The notes under the pieces are model-generated. The model was not told the DNA's origin, did not search any database, and saw only the letters and a program-made list of their open reading frames with translations. Below are positions 44,924 to 55,976 of a DNA stretch of 64,000 nt, in pieces (within the stretch, counting starts at the first letter, position 1; each line of letters opens with the position of its first letter). The DNA comes from Neckera pumila (lineage: Eukaryota; Streptophyta; Bryopsida; Hypnales; Neckeraceae), in NCBI GenBank assembly GCA_963969595.1, contig OZ018418.1, forward strand, positions 4,159,001 to 4,223,000, given 5' to 3'. Both the position numbers and the translations under genes were made by a program.

Positions 44924-45895
44924 TGAAAGTGTCATACAAGGATGGCCAAACGACTCCTCGCCTAAAAAACTTGCTATCTTCATCGACAGCTAGATATATA
45001 AATTTTGTTACACTAGAGATCATTGGCCAGGAGCAGTTTTCAGATGTGATCGCAAAGTTCCAGCCTGGGGTATTGAATGGAAAGTGGAGCAAGATGGAAT
45101 TACTTTGATCCTTCCAAAACTAAAGTACAACGACAAGGTCCACCCTACAACGGGGTTGGACGTAATGGAGGTGCAGGGACTGGATGACTACACTGTTCTA
45201 CTTGTGATTGTTGAGAAGGTATCAAAGTCTAACGAGTCCGAGATGTGTGGGCTCATCTTGGATTATGAGAAACTATGTCTGGACATATACAAGATTGTCA
45301 CGTAGAGAGGGATGCTGAACTAGAAGGACAGTTTGCATTTCTTTACTTCCTTTGAAATGAAGACGGAATGGAACATTGTCAATGAGGACCACCACAAATC
45401 CAATCCATCTAAAGAAATTGTTGTTGTAAAGGCTCCAGCTTTGTCCCCAAAGAAGAAAGCACAAAAGTAGAAATCTATAGTTGGAGCCGCAAGGGATGAT
45501 GTGGAAGTGGAAATGAGTGCCAAATCAAAGGAAGCGAGAGGACCTAACCTTAGTATTCACAAGTGTGTGAACATGACGGAGAATGAAATCAACAAACTCT
45601 TGCCCACTCAAATGAAGGCATTGAACGCGCTCTACAAGTCAGTGTTCAAGCCAATGTATGCATGGGGGAAGAAGCCATTGCTGGATGCTTTCGGTGAACC
45701 GATACGAGTGCACTACAAGTACCTGCACGAAGTTGAGGCAAGAAGATTTGTATACAATGCAATCAACAAGGACAGACAGAAACGGATACAGCACCAAATT
45801 ATTATTGAGGCGGACTATGACTCCGCTGACAGATCTATTACCGTTCTTCCCCTAAAGCGAGGTCCTTATAGGAGAAAGGAAGTGGTGGATGTCGC
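44924..45895 (+). pseudogene. Locus B, first visible exon, up to retroelement insertion
   Basis: Follows an acceptor (ACATGGTGCAG, ends 44923). It begins KVSYKDGQTTPRLKNLLSSS. A frameshift near 45056 moves the reading to GIEWKVEQDGITLILPKL. The same frame then runs to 45895 through TAGs at 45303, 45321 and 45468, each plausibly a decayed CAG. LDDYTVLLVIVEKVS and CGLILDYEKLCLDIYK match the N-terminal domain of locus A (14535-14034). A basic, Lys-rich linker (LSPKKKAQK) stands where locus A has its RGG/basic linker. A domain follows, with YKSVFKPMYAW and HQIIIEADYDS. No start codon is seen, so an upstream exon is likely. Confidence 0.6.
45891..45895. repeat. Candidate target-site duplication, left (GTCGC)
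   Basis: GTCGC here and ATCGC at 52764-52768 would be a 5-bp duplication with one transition. Joining the flanks at this point keeps the locus B frame open (V-A-T-Y-R-K-L). The left end of the element does not begin with TG, so the left boundary remains uncertain. Confidence 0.4.
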
Positions 45896-46161
45896 AACCG
45901 GATTTTTGATTTTCCTTTGCTTACCTAAATGTTGGAACGGAAACGGGTACATAGGATCCGGATCCTGTTAGAAGGGCAGAAGAAGACTGAAGATAGATAA
46001 TGCTAATCCAGTAAGGACAAAATTGGATCTGATCCGGTTAGAACGTTAGTATTCAAGAGCGGAATCACATTTGGATCTCACCTCAGATCGGATTAGGATT
46101 GAACCGGATTGATATGGACCGGACCGGAAAAGGTCATGATGACCAGCCAGGGGTCCTGGGA

Positions 46162-46170
46162 CTATATAAA
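46162..46170 (+). promoter_or_regulatory. TATA-box-like site of gag-only element copy 2
   Basis: CTATATAAAGG within the LTR-like segment, 275 bp upstream of the gag-like ATG. It matches the minus-strand box at 2587-2594. Confidence 0.5.
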
Positions 46171-46443
46171 GGTTGGTCATCCTCATTTTCACTCCTTTAC
46201 TTCCCTCAAGTTCTGGAGCTGACCTTGAGTGCTTTTACGCCTCTGTCTGCACCAGAGCCGTTGTGTGTTTGTGAACTTTAGGCCGGGTACGTCAGAGTGT
46301 GTAGGAGAGGTAGAAATTGTGTGGGTTGCAAGTTTTGCGTTGTCTTCCGGTTGAGATCGGACAAGAGGAAGTCAGGAACGGGATGTGCGGCTAGGAGAGA
46401 GTGAGGTAGCGACCGGGAAGGGTCCAGTTAGCAGTCCGTGTCC

Positions 46444-47755
46444 ATGCCTCAGCTGCGTAAGAGCAGACCGGAAGCGCCCAGTTCCTCCTCCAACGTCAAG
46501 CTTCGGAAAGTCGTTCCGGTCATCCCTACCGAGGAACCGGCAAGGACCGAGCTCATGGACAATCTCAACGCGATGGACTGTCTGGTGTTGATGGATAAAC
46601 CCTGGGGGTTTAGGGAGGAGCGGATGGTGAGAGAGTTGAAGTGTAAGGTGTCGAATGAGTTCAACAACACGCTCCGGGGCCGCTCGACCGAATGGGAAGA
46701 AGAGAGGTGGAGGGAAGTTTACAACTTCCAGATGGGAGTTTCTGGCATGGCTGGACGGAGAGCCAAGTTCATCCATGACAAGTTTCATGGAGAGCTGAGC
46801 AACAAGGATGGATACGCGGTCGCGGATTGCAAGAGCGGCCAGCACCACAACCTCCTCCAGTTCCTGGTTCCGATCGTCCACCCGAAGAAGCCCACCAGGG
46901 TGACAATGACCATCGGCAACACGATTTTTGGTTCCCTGAGCGGGGAATGGAAGGTGAACTGGGCCTGGATCTTTTCCGATCTGGTGGCCTAGCTTGTGAC
47001 GAGGATCGGAAAGAGTAGGGCCACTTCTTTGAGTCCCTATCTCTTCCACCTCTACCATTGCAACCAACTCCTCACGGATACAGAGGAGAAAACATGGAAC
47101 CTTCAGGAGTCTATCCTGAAGTACGAAGAGTCGGGTGCGGATGACGAGCCGGAAGATCCAACCGGATCCGAACCTAAGACAGAAGAAGAAGACAAGGAGG
47201 AGCACCTTCGGACGAGGAACCCCTCCTACCAACCGGTCGACTCCAGAACTGGGACCGGATGTGGAGATGTCGGATTCCGAAGACCCGACCGACCCGTTCA
47301 ATGAGTTAACTGTAATTCTGTGCGGAATACAAGCAGATTGGAAGGTCAAGAGGAGGATCCTCGCTAGTGTTGGAGAGCTGGTGGGTGCACCGGGGGATAG
47401 TAAGCTATCGGGTAAGGTGGCCTAGTATCTCTGTAATGTGGATGAGCACCAGAAGCAAGAGGCAGAGATTTGTCGGCTTCAAGAGGAAGTCAACACTCTG
47501 AAGGCCGAGATGATAGCCCTCAAAGAAGACAAAGCTGCAGTTTGGGAAATGGCGGAAGCAACCCGGAAGGTGGCCAAGTCTGTGAAAGGTACTCTCAGAG
47601 AATCCGAATCCGCCACAATCAAGGCAAAATTATTTGACAAAGGGGTGCATGAGGAGAAGAAGGTATCCGGTTCCCGGATAGTTTGGATCCTGACCAATTT
47701 CACCGATTGGGTGGAAGCGTCATTGGTGGCGGCCAAGGGGCAGCCAACCGGATGA
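46444..47755 (+). pseudogene. Gag-like ORF of gag-only element, copy 2
   Basis: ATG 46444 (MPQLRKSRPEAPSSSSNVKL) opens the family core: WEEERWREVYNFQMG, FIHDKFHGELSNKDGYAVA, KKPTRVTMTIGNTIFGSL, WKVNWAWIFSDLVA. An in-frame TAG at 46990-46992 is followed without frame change by LVTRIGKSRATSLSPYLFHL. Further frameshifts near 47230 and a TAG near 47425 precede the coiled coil (EICRLQEEVNTLKAEMIALK) to 47755. The copy at 925-2314 has a TAG at the same codon. Not functional as a single protein unless stops are suppressed. Confidence 0.7.
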
Positions 47756-48059
47756 ACGTCAGCAGCCGGTAGCTAAATGGGTCCATGTGCTCCTGGGAGA
47801 TCCAACTCTCGAACCTCTTGCTACTAGATTTGTTCCCAACTGGAGGATCAAATCCAAGGATCAGACGCCCAAGTCAAGAAAGAGTCACCAAAGGCCTGGG
47901 CCTGGGCAACCAATTCATCTAGATTCATCGCTAGGATCAAATCTTTCGGATCCTGCTGCCGGAGAGCGGAGCAGGAACTTGACTGAAGTTTTCAACCTGC
48001 GGAACCAAAGAGTCCTATGCTGGATGGGGGATTTGGAGAGTAGGTAGGTAGGTAGGAAT

Positions 48060-49147
48060 GTAATGTTTGTAAGATAGTTAGGACCGGATTAGATGTTGAC
48101 CCGGTTTGGCCGGTTAGGATTGGACTCGGATGTTCAGCACGGATTTCTGGGGGCTTTTTTTGCCTTGTAATCAAGTTGTATATAAGTCAGCCCCTGCTTG
48201 GGAGCTGCGAGTCTTTTTGCCCAAATTTTGTGTATGTCTTCTCTTGGCCTCTTGTTGCGTGTCTCTCCCGTGTGTGGCTGGGTTGTGTGGTGAGGAATTA
48301 GGAAGGCGCATGCTTGTGCGGGTGTGATTTCTCCCTTTGGTGTTCTTGTTTTGATCTTATGTGCAAGTAAGCGGCTTGTGAAAGAGTTGGGAGTGGATTT
48401 CAGTTCTTCAGCATCTCTAAGATTTGGGATTCCGAGCGAGATAGCCGTTGTTAGGCTAGGCGGATAGTGAGGGATTTTTTAGTTGCGCTAGAACTCCTGA
48501 GTGGGAAATCCAATTGAATGTCCGATCTCCTAAGAGATCTTGCTGCCTTAGTTGGCAGACAGAAGGACTTTAGTTGATGTTGGAACGGACGGATTCACTT
48601 GCAACCGCCTGACTTCGTTCAGATGGAACATGGCGCTAAGGTCGTTGTAGTATGAAAGGATTGTACGGGGGGTCTTTGTGTGACCGGTGATCCGGAGAGT
48701 TCTCTAGATTGTTGTGAAGGATCAAACCGGATCCAGATTAGTATAGGAAATTGGAGAATAGAGAAGTGGGTCTTCAGCCACTATAAATCACGGAAGGAGC
48801 GGCGGGCTTGCCACTCTCAAAATCAAGGGGCAAACCCTCTGATGGTGAAATAGAGGTAAAACTAAACCGGATGGGAGTAAGAGCAGATGTTAGTTGATCA
48901 AACTGAATCAGAAAGTTGGCCGGATCGGGAAAGCAGAAGAGGGTCTGATTGTAGTTTTTGGTGTCGTTGTGTTTCTGGTTGTGCTGTTAGGAACGGAAGA
49001 GGAAATATAGGTACTCATTAAGCTTAGAGACCAAATAAGGCTAGATACTTCACAAAATCTTGGGGGTTCGATCTTTAGAGTCACTTTGTTATACTTTAAA
49101 GTGGTTTTTGGTAGTAGAACTGGGAATTTGCTTGCCCTATGCTGCGA
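48060..49147 (+). mobile_element. 3' LTR-like segment between the two gag-like elements
   Basis: Contains a TATA-like TGTATATAAGTCAG (48177-48190) mirrored at about 528-540 in copy 1. It ends with TTGCCCTATGCTGCGACA at 49147, preceded by the TTAGAGTCACTTTGTTATAC block that also ends the LTR at 30805 (opposite strand). The terminal CGACA is shared with 38216 and 8382. Confidence 0.55.
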
Positions 49148-49725
49148 CAGTGGACTACTTTGACACCTGCCCCAAATGAGAACAACTGACGGCCACAACG
49201 CACTACTGGATAATTAGTTGTCAACACAATGTCGCTGTGGGAATACAAAGTGTCAAACTCCGGAAATCCGGATCAGTTTAGGAATAGATTAGTGATGTTT
49301 TTTGAAATTTTCGAATACTGAAGTAGTAACCCGGAATAGTTAGCCATATCAGGAAACTGGGAAAATTCCGGCCTAGCAAAAACTGTAAAATGGGTAAGGA
49401 ATGGATCTTAACGAGATCTATAATCCGGAAGGTAATCCGGATTCTAGAAACCTACAACCTAGGTTCCGGCCCAGGAACTAGGGTTCTGTTAGCAAAAGGC
49501 AGCGCATTTATGGGCCATCCCAACGGGTGTCAGTCGTTGGCTGGCTACTTAAGCCCGTTCTCCTCCATTTCTTCTCTCTCTTTCTTCCGCTCAAGGATGC
49601 GTGTGTGCTTGCAGGTTTTGAATACGCATTAGCTGAGTGAAAGAATGGTGAGTTAGGATCGAATAGGGAGAGAAGGAAAGAAGGGTGCCAATTGCACTGG
49701 GTTAGTAGGATTCTGTCGGCGTGGA

Positions 49726-51660
49726 TGGAGGAATCTCGCAGACCGGCAATTACGGCCAAGTGGCCCAATCCGGTCATACCTAAGGATCCAAAGGCGCGGG
49801 TGCTTTTGGAAGGCGATCTGGACAGCATGGGATGCGCGGGGTTGCTGCGCAAGCCATGGAATCTCAAGGACGAGGCGATGATCCACGAAGTCGTGAATGG
49901 AGCTTCGAATCAGTTCGAGTTGACGGAGAGGGGGGAAGTTGACAAAGTGGACCAAGGAGATGTGGACGGAAGTCTTCTCATTCCGAAAGGCAGGTTCTAG
50001 TTATGCATTGAGGAATGACGGTTACATTCACGGGAAGTTTCGTAATCTACCCCATCCAAAGGAAGGATATGCGATCCACGATGGCATTGACGTGAGGTAG
50101 AGACAGGTGCTGGAGTTCCTTGTTCCGATCCTGTATTCGGAGAAGCTGACCCGGCTCACTAGCACGTTGGGCAACATGATTTTTGAAGCGATGGAGGACA
50201 AGCCGGTACACTGGGGGAGAATATTAAAGGTTGTGGTGCAAAAACTGGCGGACGGTGTGCAGAGGGCCAAGTCCAGCCCGATCAGCACCTACCTCTTCCA
50301 CCTTTACTACCACAATGGGATCGTGAGCGAGCAAGAAACCAAAGACTACAAGGTAGCCGAGGAGATGCTGAAGTACAGTCTGGCTCCGGATCCGGAGAAG
50401 CAGGTCGAGGAAGCAGTTTCGGAAGTAACTCCGCAAAGGACAGAGAGGGCGGAAAGTTTGCGGCGGAAGTCGACCGACCCGAACTCAAGAGGGAAGCAGC
50501 AAGTTCCGGAAATGGAGGAACCGGGCCGGACCTTCTCAGACCTAGGGGGGAATGAGTTGTTCGATTTTGGAGTGCAATGGTTCCAGGAGGCAAGGAAACA
50601 GTACGAGGACTTCGCTGATTTCGTATGCGTGGTATTGAATGAACTGAAGGTGGAGCCAGATGAGATTTTGGGTGAGATTAGAAAGCGTCCGGATCCGACC
50701 CTGCTTAGTAGGAAGGAGGAGCACATCCGGAAATTAGAGGAGGAGAAGATCCAACTCAAGACCAGTTTGGGTGTTGTGGAGGAAGCCTTGAAGTTCGCAT
50801 CCAAGAGAGAGTCGGATGCGATGCATGTAGTGAGGACACTGACAGATTTGGTGGGACAATCCGCAGATCAAATCACACACGCCCGGCTCTTCAACGATAA
50901 GTTAGTTCAAGAGGGCGTCGTGACCGGAAGCATGATCCTCAAGATCCTGGTGGATTAAGAGATCAAGATGGAGAACGTGTTGGCAGAGATGGGAAAGCTG
51001 TTGGGGTTTCTCGATCCGGCAGTCATGGACTTCACCAAATTTTTGGAAGTGCAGAGTACGCAATTGTGGAGGAGTCTAGCCAAATCGATCCTTGCCGGAA
51101 GGACTCCCATATCGGAGCAAGGTCTTCAAGCCTTGCTGAAGGACGTTACGGCTTAATGTGCAAGTCAAGCGGGGCCGTCAAAAAGGAGGAAGAGGTTAAC
51201 CGCGAAGGTTACCAAGAAGAGTCCAGAAGCTCCCGTTGTTCAGGAAACTCCGATGAAGACGGTCCTTGTCACATTCCCCATGCGCACGGCAAAGGTACCA
51301 GAGGGGAATGTAGGATCCAAGGTCATGGTTTCTCCGACTCGGGCGGATTTGACGAGCCGGATGCCTGTGGTGGAGAATCCGGCTAGGACACATCCGGAAG
51401 ACTTCACCCACATGGAGGGAGCATCCGAGGAAGAGGAGGAAAGCGGTGAAGAGGATCCGGTTGGAGCTTCATTGGGGCAACCCATTGAAATGGAGTCGGA
51501 TAGGGAGTTAGTCCTATCCGATGACAAGGGAACGGAAGTCACAACAACTCCGCTGATTTGGCGCTTAATCCAGACCCGGGCAAGTGTCTGGAACACCTCC
51601 ACAAAGAAGACAAGAGCGACGCAAGGCGGCAGCAGTTCGAAGAAGCTGCGGAAGAAGTAG
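49726..51660 (+). pseudogene. Gag-like ORF of second inserted element
   Basis: Starts MEESRRPAITAKWPNPVIPK. It has DLDSMGCAGLLRKPWNLKDE and NGASNQFELTERG, then a frameshift in a G-run near 49935, MWTEVFSFRKAGSSYALRND, HPKEGYAIHD, a TAG at 50098-50100, LEFLVPILYSEKLTRLTSTL, ISTYLFHLYYHNGIVSEQE, and a long coiled coil (HIRKLEEEKIQLKTSLGVVE). The final basic tail reads to 51660 in the same frame as 50107, through TAA at 50956 and TAA at 51154. The domain order is as in the intact 714-codon relative. Confidence 0.7.
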
Positions 51661-52763
51661 TTAGTTAGGATGTTTTGATTTTTGATTAGGGTTGGAACTC
51701 TAGTCCCAAAATGGGTTTTCCGTGCTTGGGACCCTAGTTCCGGATTTATTTTTAGAATGAGCCGGCAATGGATTTTCCGAGTTTTTCGGGTGGTTCTCTG
51801 ATTGGCTGCCCTGATTTTCAGGGGGTTTTTTTGGCTTTTAAATGTTTACTTTTTGTGGGTTTTTAAGGGCTGGCAAGCTTGTTGTGCTGGGATTCCCTCC
51901 TAGCAGATTTTCATTTTGTATTCCATTCCTTTCTTTTAATCTAAGTGTTGAGTGAGCTTTTGGATTTCCATCTTTGTGTTCAAGTGTTGGTCTGAATGTT
52001 TGTGACTGTACTAGAGTATGAAGGAAGATGGGTGGAGAGGAATCCGGATCTTGGGTAGTCGGTTCCATTTGAAAGGTATATTTGAGACAGTGTTAGATTC
52101 TTAACTGAGTGGAAGTGCACAGCGCCTTTAAACTACTGTAACTGTGATCTGGTTGATTGAGTAGCGGAAGCGAGTCTGTCTATCAAACCGTGCAGAGGTA
52201 AGCGCCCGCCTAGAGGAATTCGCCACTCTCCCGGAAGGTCTGCCAACCTCGGAACGGTCTAGTACTTAACAAACAACCCTCAGTAGGTTCCGGAACCCTG
52301 TGATTTGTCTTTGTAGTAAGGAGTGGATCGAGTCCTAAGTGACCTGCTTTTTGGATTGGGTGTCTAGGAAGTTGTGAGGATCCGGATCTTCTTTCCTTGT
52401 TACAACTTCTTTAAATATATGGGTGTCTATTTGTGTTTGTCAAGATTAGTGAGTGTAAGAATCAGAGTGGTGAAGTCCCTACCCCTCGAAAGATCAAAGC
52501 GGACCCTCTGAGGGTGAAATAGAGGTGAAAGAAACCATATTGATTTGGAAGTGGAAACTTGATTCCGGATAGACCCGGATTCAGATTGAATTCTGGATAG
52601 TTAAAAGTTCCGGAAACGAGTGAATAGGTGATTGGATTGAGGAGAAAAGAGAATCCGGAAAACTTGAAATGTGCAGCATCATCTTGAAATTCCCTGGGAC
52701 GATAACTTGTGTCATTTTAGCACAACATTGTGACTAAAGATACTTACGCCTAAATTGCGCATA

Positions 52764-53038
52764 TGACAATCGCAACATACAGAAAACTTGTGGAGAGCCG
52801 TGAGATTCCAGAGTGTGACAAGATGATGGCATCCACCTTCAATATTATTCCAATTTGGTCTCCCGAAGAAAATTTCCTTGAGATTATGCACCTCTCCAAG
52901 GCATTGAACCAAAACATTGCTGGTGAGCAGAAGGAGCAGACCTTCCTAATACAACTTCTATACGCTAGGCAAAAATGGAGGGATATGGGTAGCCCGCAGC
53001 CATCACTTACAGGAAGACCACACTTGAAAGAGTATCTT
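52764..53038 (+). pseudogene. Locus B exon, continuation after the insertion
   Basis: Encodes ATYRKLVESREIPECDKM, then IIPIWSPEENFLEIMHLSKA, LNQNIAGEQKEQTFLIQLLY and ARQKWRDM, ending at a donor GTAAGT (53039). It is collinear with locus A: IVWSRDPAQLTEISRWHNAT, NHIVHSQPTWGNQISVCREI. The piece aligning with the locus A INGQH motif itself is at the insertion junction and is not conserved (VVDVATYRKL against QHSITAAKML), so locus B may lack that motif. Confidence 0.65.
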
Positions 53039-53239
53039 GTAAGTATCTCATTCACCTTAATGTCTTGGTGGTTTCATTTCTATTTTTGTTCGCCATTAGG
53101 GCGACCATGATATCTCATGGTCGTCGTAAGAGCATGTAGACTACAAATTGGACCGTGATATTTTATGATACTCAAGTGAGGATGCAGGAAATGAATACCC
53201 CCACTACTGATTGCAAGTGACATAATTTGTGTTCATGAG
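53039..53239 (+). other. Locus B intron with two palindromes
   Basis: Donor CTT|GTAAGT and in-phase acceptor TTCATGAG|CAAG give a 201-bp phase-0 intron. It holds GACCATGATATCTCATGGTC at 53103-53122 and a decayed copy from about 53151. These belong to the family in the 75-bp satellite. Confidence 0.7.
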
Positions 53240-54583
53240 CAAGCCTATATTCCAATGATGGCAACTATCTTCACTAGTGTGAAGGGCAATGACTTGCCGG
53301 ACTTGAGAATTTTGATTGTCTTCATGGAGAATGATTCTGATGTGGATAAATGGATTAAGATCAAGAAGAAAATTGTCGAGTATAGCCTACCTGATGGTCC
53401 GTCGTTTGATTTGGATGCAAAAAGAAAACCCCTCTTGCAGAATGATTTCAAGCCGTTGTATGGACTCTGGAAGGAGGATATTAATTATCTAGCGGATCTT
53501 ATAGATAACAAGAAGGTGTGCATGAAGAATTTGAAGGCAAAGGCGGAATTGAACATGACCAGTCTCATCGCCGCCAAGGCTAGACTGAGACTTGTCAGGG
53601 GCATGCAAAACGAGCTCGTGTACGTCTATTGGCAGCATCCTTTGCTTAGCAAGGCAAAAGAGTGTGTCTCTTACACATTCAGAGACTGAAATGCGTTTGC
53701 GGAGGAGAAGAAGATCATGCAATTGCAACTGGAATTGTGGGTGAATAAAACTATGGCCACGGAACTTGGAAAGGAATGGTTAACGATGCAGACAAGAAAT
53801 CTAAATAAGTGGACGGACTCGGACCAATGCCCGCAATCGGTGAAGGAGATGTGGACATCTTTCTTCAATGCCCATGCCGGAGCAGCTGTGGAAGAGGTTA
53901 TTAAAAATGAATTTGTAGACAATTACTTCTGCGCAATCATGGACGAGAGGAGCTGGAATGTCAGCACAATCCTAGCAGACCCTGCCGTGAAAACATGGAG
54001 GGGCAAAGACAAACCGTACATTTAGTTTTGGTTTCTATTTGAGGTCACAACTGCTAGGCCTTGGGCAAAAATGCTGGAGAATTATAAGTTAAAAGATGAT
54101 TCTTTGATGCTATAGAATTCAAGGACAAAACTCGGAATGTTTTCAGGGCACAATCTCCAGCAGTTCTCATCACCAACGCTAAAAGAATTCCATGAGATAC
54201 TCTGTCATTTGCAAAGGTGGGTGGTGGACAGCACGGTGCGGGTCTGGAATTGGCATGTAATTATATACGCTCCAGAACCTGGTGACGACTTTCTAGCCTC
54301 TGCCATAGGAAGTGCATACAATGTGTTCCTTATCCTGTTATTTGAATACAAAGAGGGCCAAAATGCACAGAGTTGCTTCAACAGTTTCTTCACCGAGAAT
54401 GCCCCATGCATGAAATCAGCCTACAAATTCGAAAACCTTGACAATGATTACGCTGTCTATAGGCGATGTCCAATGCCTTGGCTAGTGATCACCACTGTGC
54501 TAGTGATATTTGATGATCACATGGTTGATGACATGGTGGTAGTGAATGTAAATGGCGGTTTGGAATTCACGTTTCTAGGACTG
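53240..54583 (+). pseudogene. Locus B, large middle exon
   Basis: One frame of 448 codons runs from QAYIPMMATIFTSVKGND to GGLEFTFLGL, ending at donor GTATGT. It is interrupted by TGA 53687, TAG 54023 and TAG 54113, all C-to-T compatible, with no frameshift. It matches the two halves of the interrupted locus A exon (12862-12296 and 8381-7615) in order. The domain is unknown. The MQLQLELWVNKTMATELG region could be helical, and a later part is hydrophobic-strand-rich. Confidence 0.7.
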
Positions 54584-54682
54584 GTATGTTATGTTTCTTT
54601 TTTTTCTTTTCTTAAATTCCAAAGGTTTACACAGCAATCTTCATGAGCCACTCTCACTTCTGCTTATTGCTTATTTCCTCAG

Positions 54683-54928
54683 TGGGCTGGTACAAAAGTA
54701 CTGGAAGTGGTTGATTTTCTGGATGCAAAAGAGTCAGCTTTATTGGTGGCAAAATCAATCTGGGAGACGTATCATCCGGCACCTGAACCCAATGACGACG
54801 TGGACCAAGAATCCCTGGACAACGACATTGACATCCATAGTGCAACTTCTGAGGAAATCAAGGAGAATCTGGATTAGCAGTATTCTTCACACAACTATGA
54901 ACTTGAGCCTCCCTTCGTTGTAAAGAAG
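54683..54928 (+). pseudogene. Locus B, short acidic exon
   Basis: A 99-bp intron (GTATGT...TTTCCTCAG) precedes it. It encodes WAGTKVLEVVDFLDAKESAL, HPAPEPNDDVDQESLDNDID and, through an in-frame TAG (54875-54877), NYELEPPFVVKK. It is the counterpart of the start of the locus A acidic exon (7328). Confidence 0.65.
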
Positions 54929-55154
54929 GTGGGCTAAATTTTATTGACACCGTGAGATATCACGATCCAGCTAAAGTGATGGTGAGACCGTGAGATATCA
55001 CGATCCAACTAAAGTGATAGTAAGACCATGATATATCACAATCCAGCTTAACTAATAGTGAGACCGTAACATATCATGATCCATTTAGAGCCTTCAGCTT
55101 CCACATTCTCAATGTGCATCATTTCTTATTGAATGTCTTCTTAATTTGCTGCAG
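54929..55154 (+). other. Locus B intron with four palindromes
   Basis: A 226-bp phase-0 intron (AAG|GTGGGC...TTGCTGCAG). Four copies of the locus B palindrome lie at about 54948, 54985-55004 (GACCGTGAGATATCACGATC), 55024-55043 and 55062-55081, spaced about 38 bp. The spacing differs from the 75-bp array. Confidence 0.75.
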
Positions 55155-55940
55155 AAGTAGTCTCCACAATTGAAGCAGCGACCCAAGAAGTTAAAGAATC
55201 CGACCACCAAAGAACGTCATCAGAATCCGGCATTGAAGAAGCAATCCAAGAAAGAGAAGTTAGCAAAGAAGTCGGCTAAAGTCATGAAAAATAGGGGTTC
55301 AGCATCTGCAAAGGATCAACCAATGCCAAACATTTCAGATGAGGAGACTATGGAGTGATGGTGGATGTTTTGGACCCGTCCACTAGCACATCTCTTAAAC
55401 CTTGTAGTTCTGAACTGATGCATATGGTAGAGTGGATTTTGGATGCTAGGGATGCTACAGCCATATTAGGCTCTTTTGCGGCGGATGTTTGCCCTTTTGA
55501 TGTTCCTAAGTCACCCCACCAGCAAGGTCCCGAGCCGGAGGAGGAGGTAGGGCATGCGGAGGTTTTGAATTGTAACAATTCCCTCTCTCCCAGTCTAGGG
55601 ACAAGAAGTCGACATGTGGCAACGAGCGGCGGTGCTTCAGGAGATCTATCGATGTCCATTGCTTCTCAAACAAATCCAGGTGTCACCATGGCTGATAACG
55701 TTGTCAACAATGCTTTGATGGATCTAAACCAAATGAGTCCGGAGGCTGGTGCAACGAAGGAGACTCCTGCAGAAACTGTTTTGCAAGCAGAAGTGGTCGA
55801 CGATGTTTAGGAGAGAGGGACCCAAAAGGACAAAGCCGTGGAAGGGAAAGGGACTATAGTGGACAACGCCAAAGGTGCATGAGGTGACATCCTGCATTTC
55901 TTGACAGAGGGGATTCCTGGTGTAGAATAAAAAATGGACT
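55155..55940 (+). pseudogene. Locus B, basic then acidic/Ser-rich linker exon
   Basis: The first part is strongly basic (SPQLKQRPKKLKNPTTKERH, KKEKLAKKSAKVMKNRG), nuclear-localisation-like, after an in-frame TAG at 55158-55160. A frameshift near 55350 leads into MVDVLDPSTSTSLKPCSSEL and GPEPEEEVGHAEVLNCNNSL, to about 55940 with further C-to-T-type stops. No domain. It corresponds in place to the acidic/coiled-coil exon of locus A. Confidence 0.5.
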
Positions 55941-55976
55941 TATCTCTAACAAGTTGATATCCCTTGGCCTGCAGAT

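Larger units (their letters stand above)
45896..52763 (+). mobile_element. Nest of two gag-only retroelements inserted in locus B
   Basis: The first element (about 45950-48720) is a second copy of the one at 1-2850: an LTR-like segment with TATA, gag-like ORF 46444-47755, then a 3' part. The second has gag-like ORF 49726-51660. The right end (TTGCGCATATGACA, 52750-52763) matches the reverse complement of the LTR ends at 30972 and 31912. No protease or RT is present anywhere. The insertion splits the exon whose locus A counterpart holds the INGQHS motif. Confidence 0.65.
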
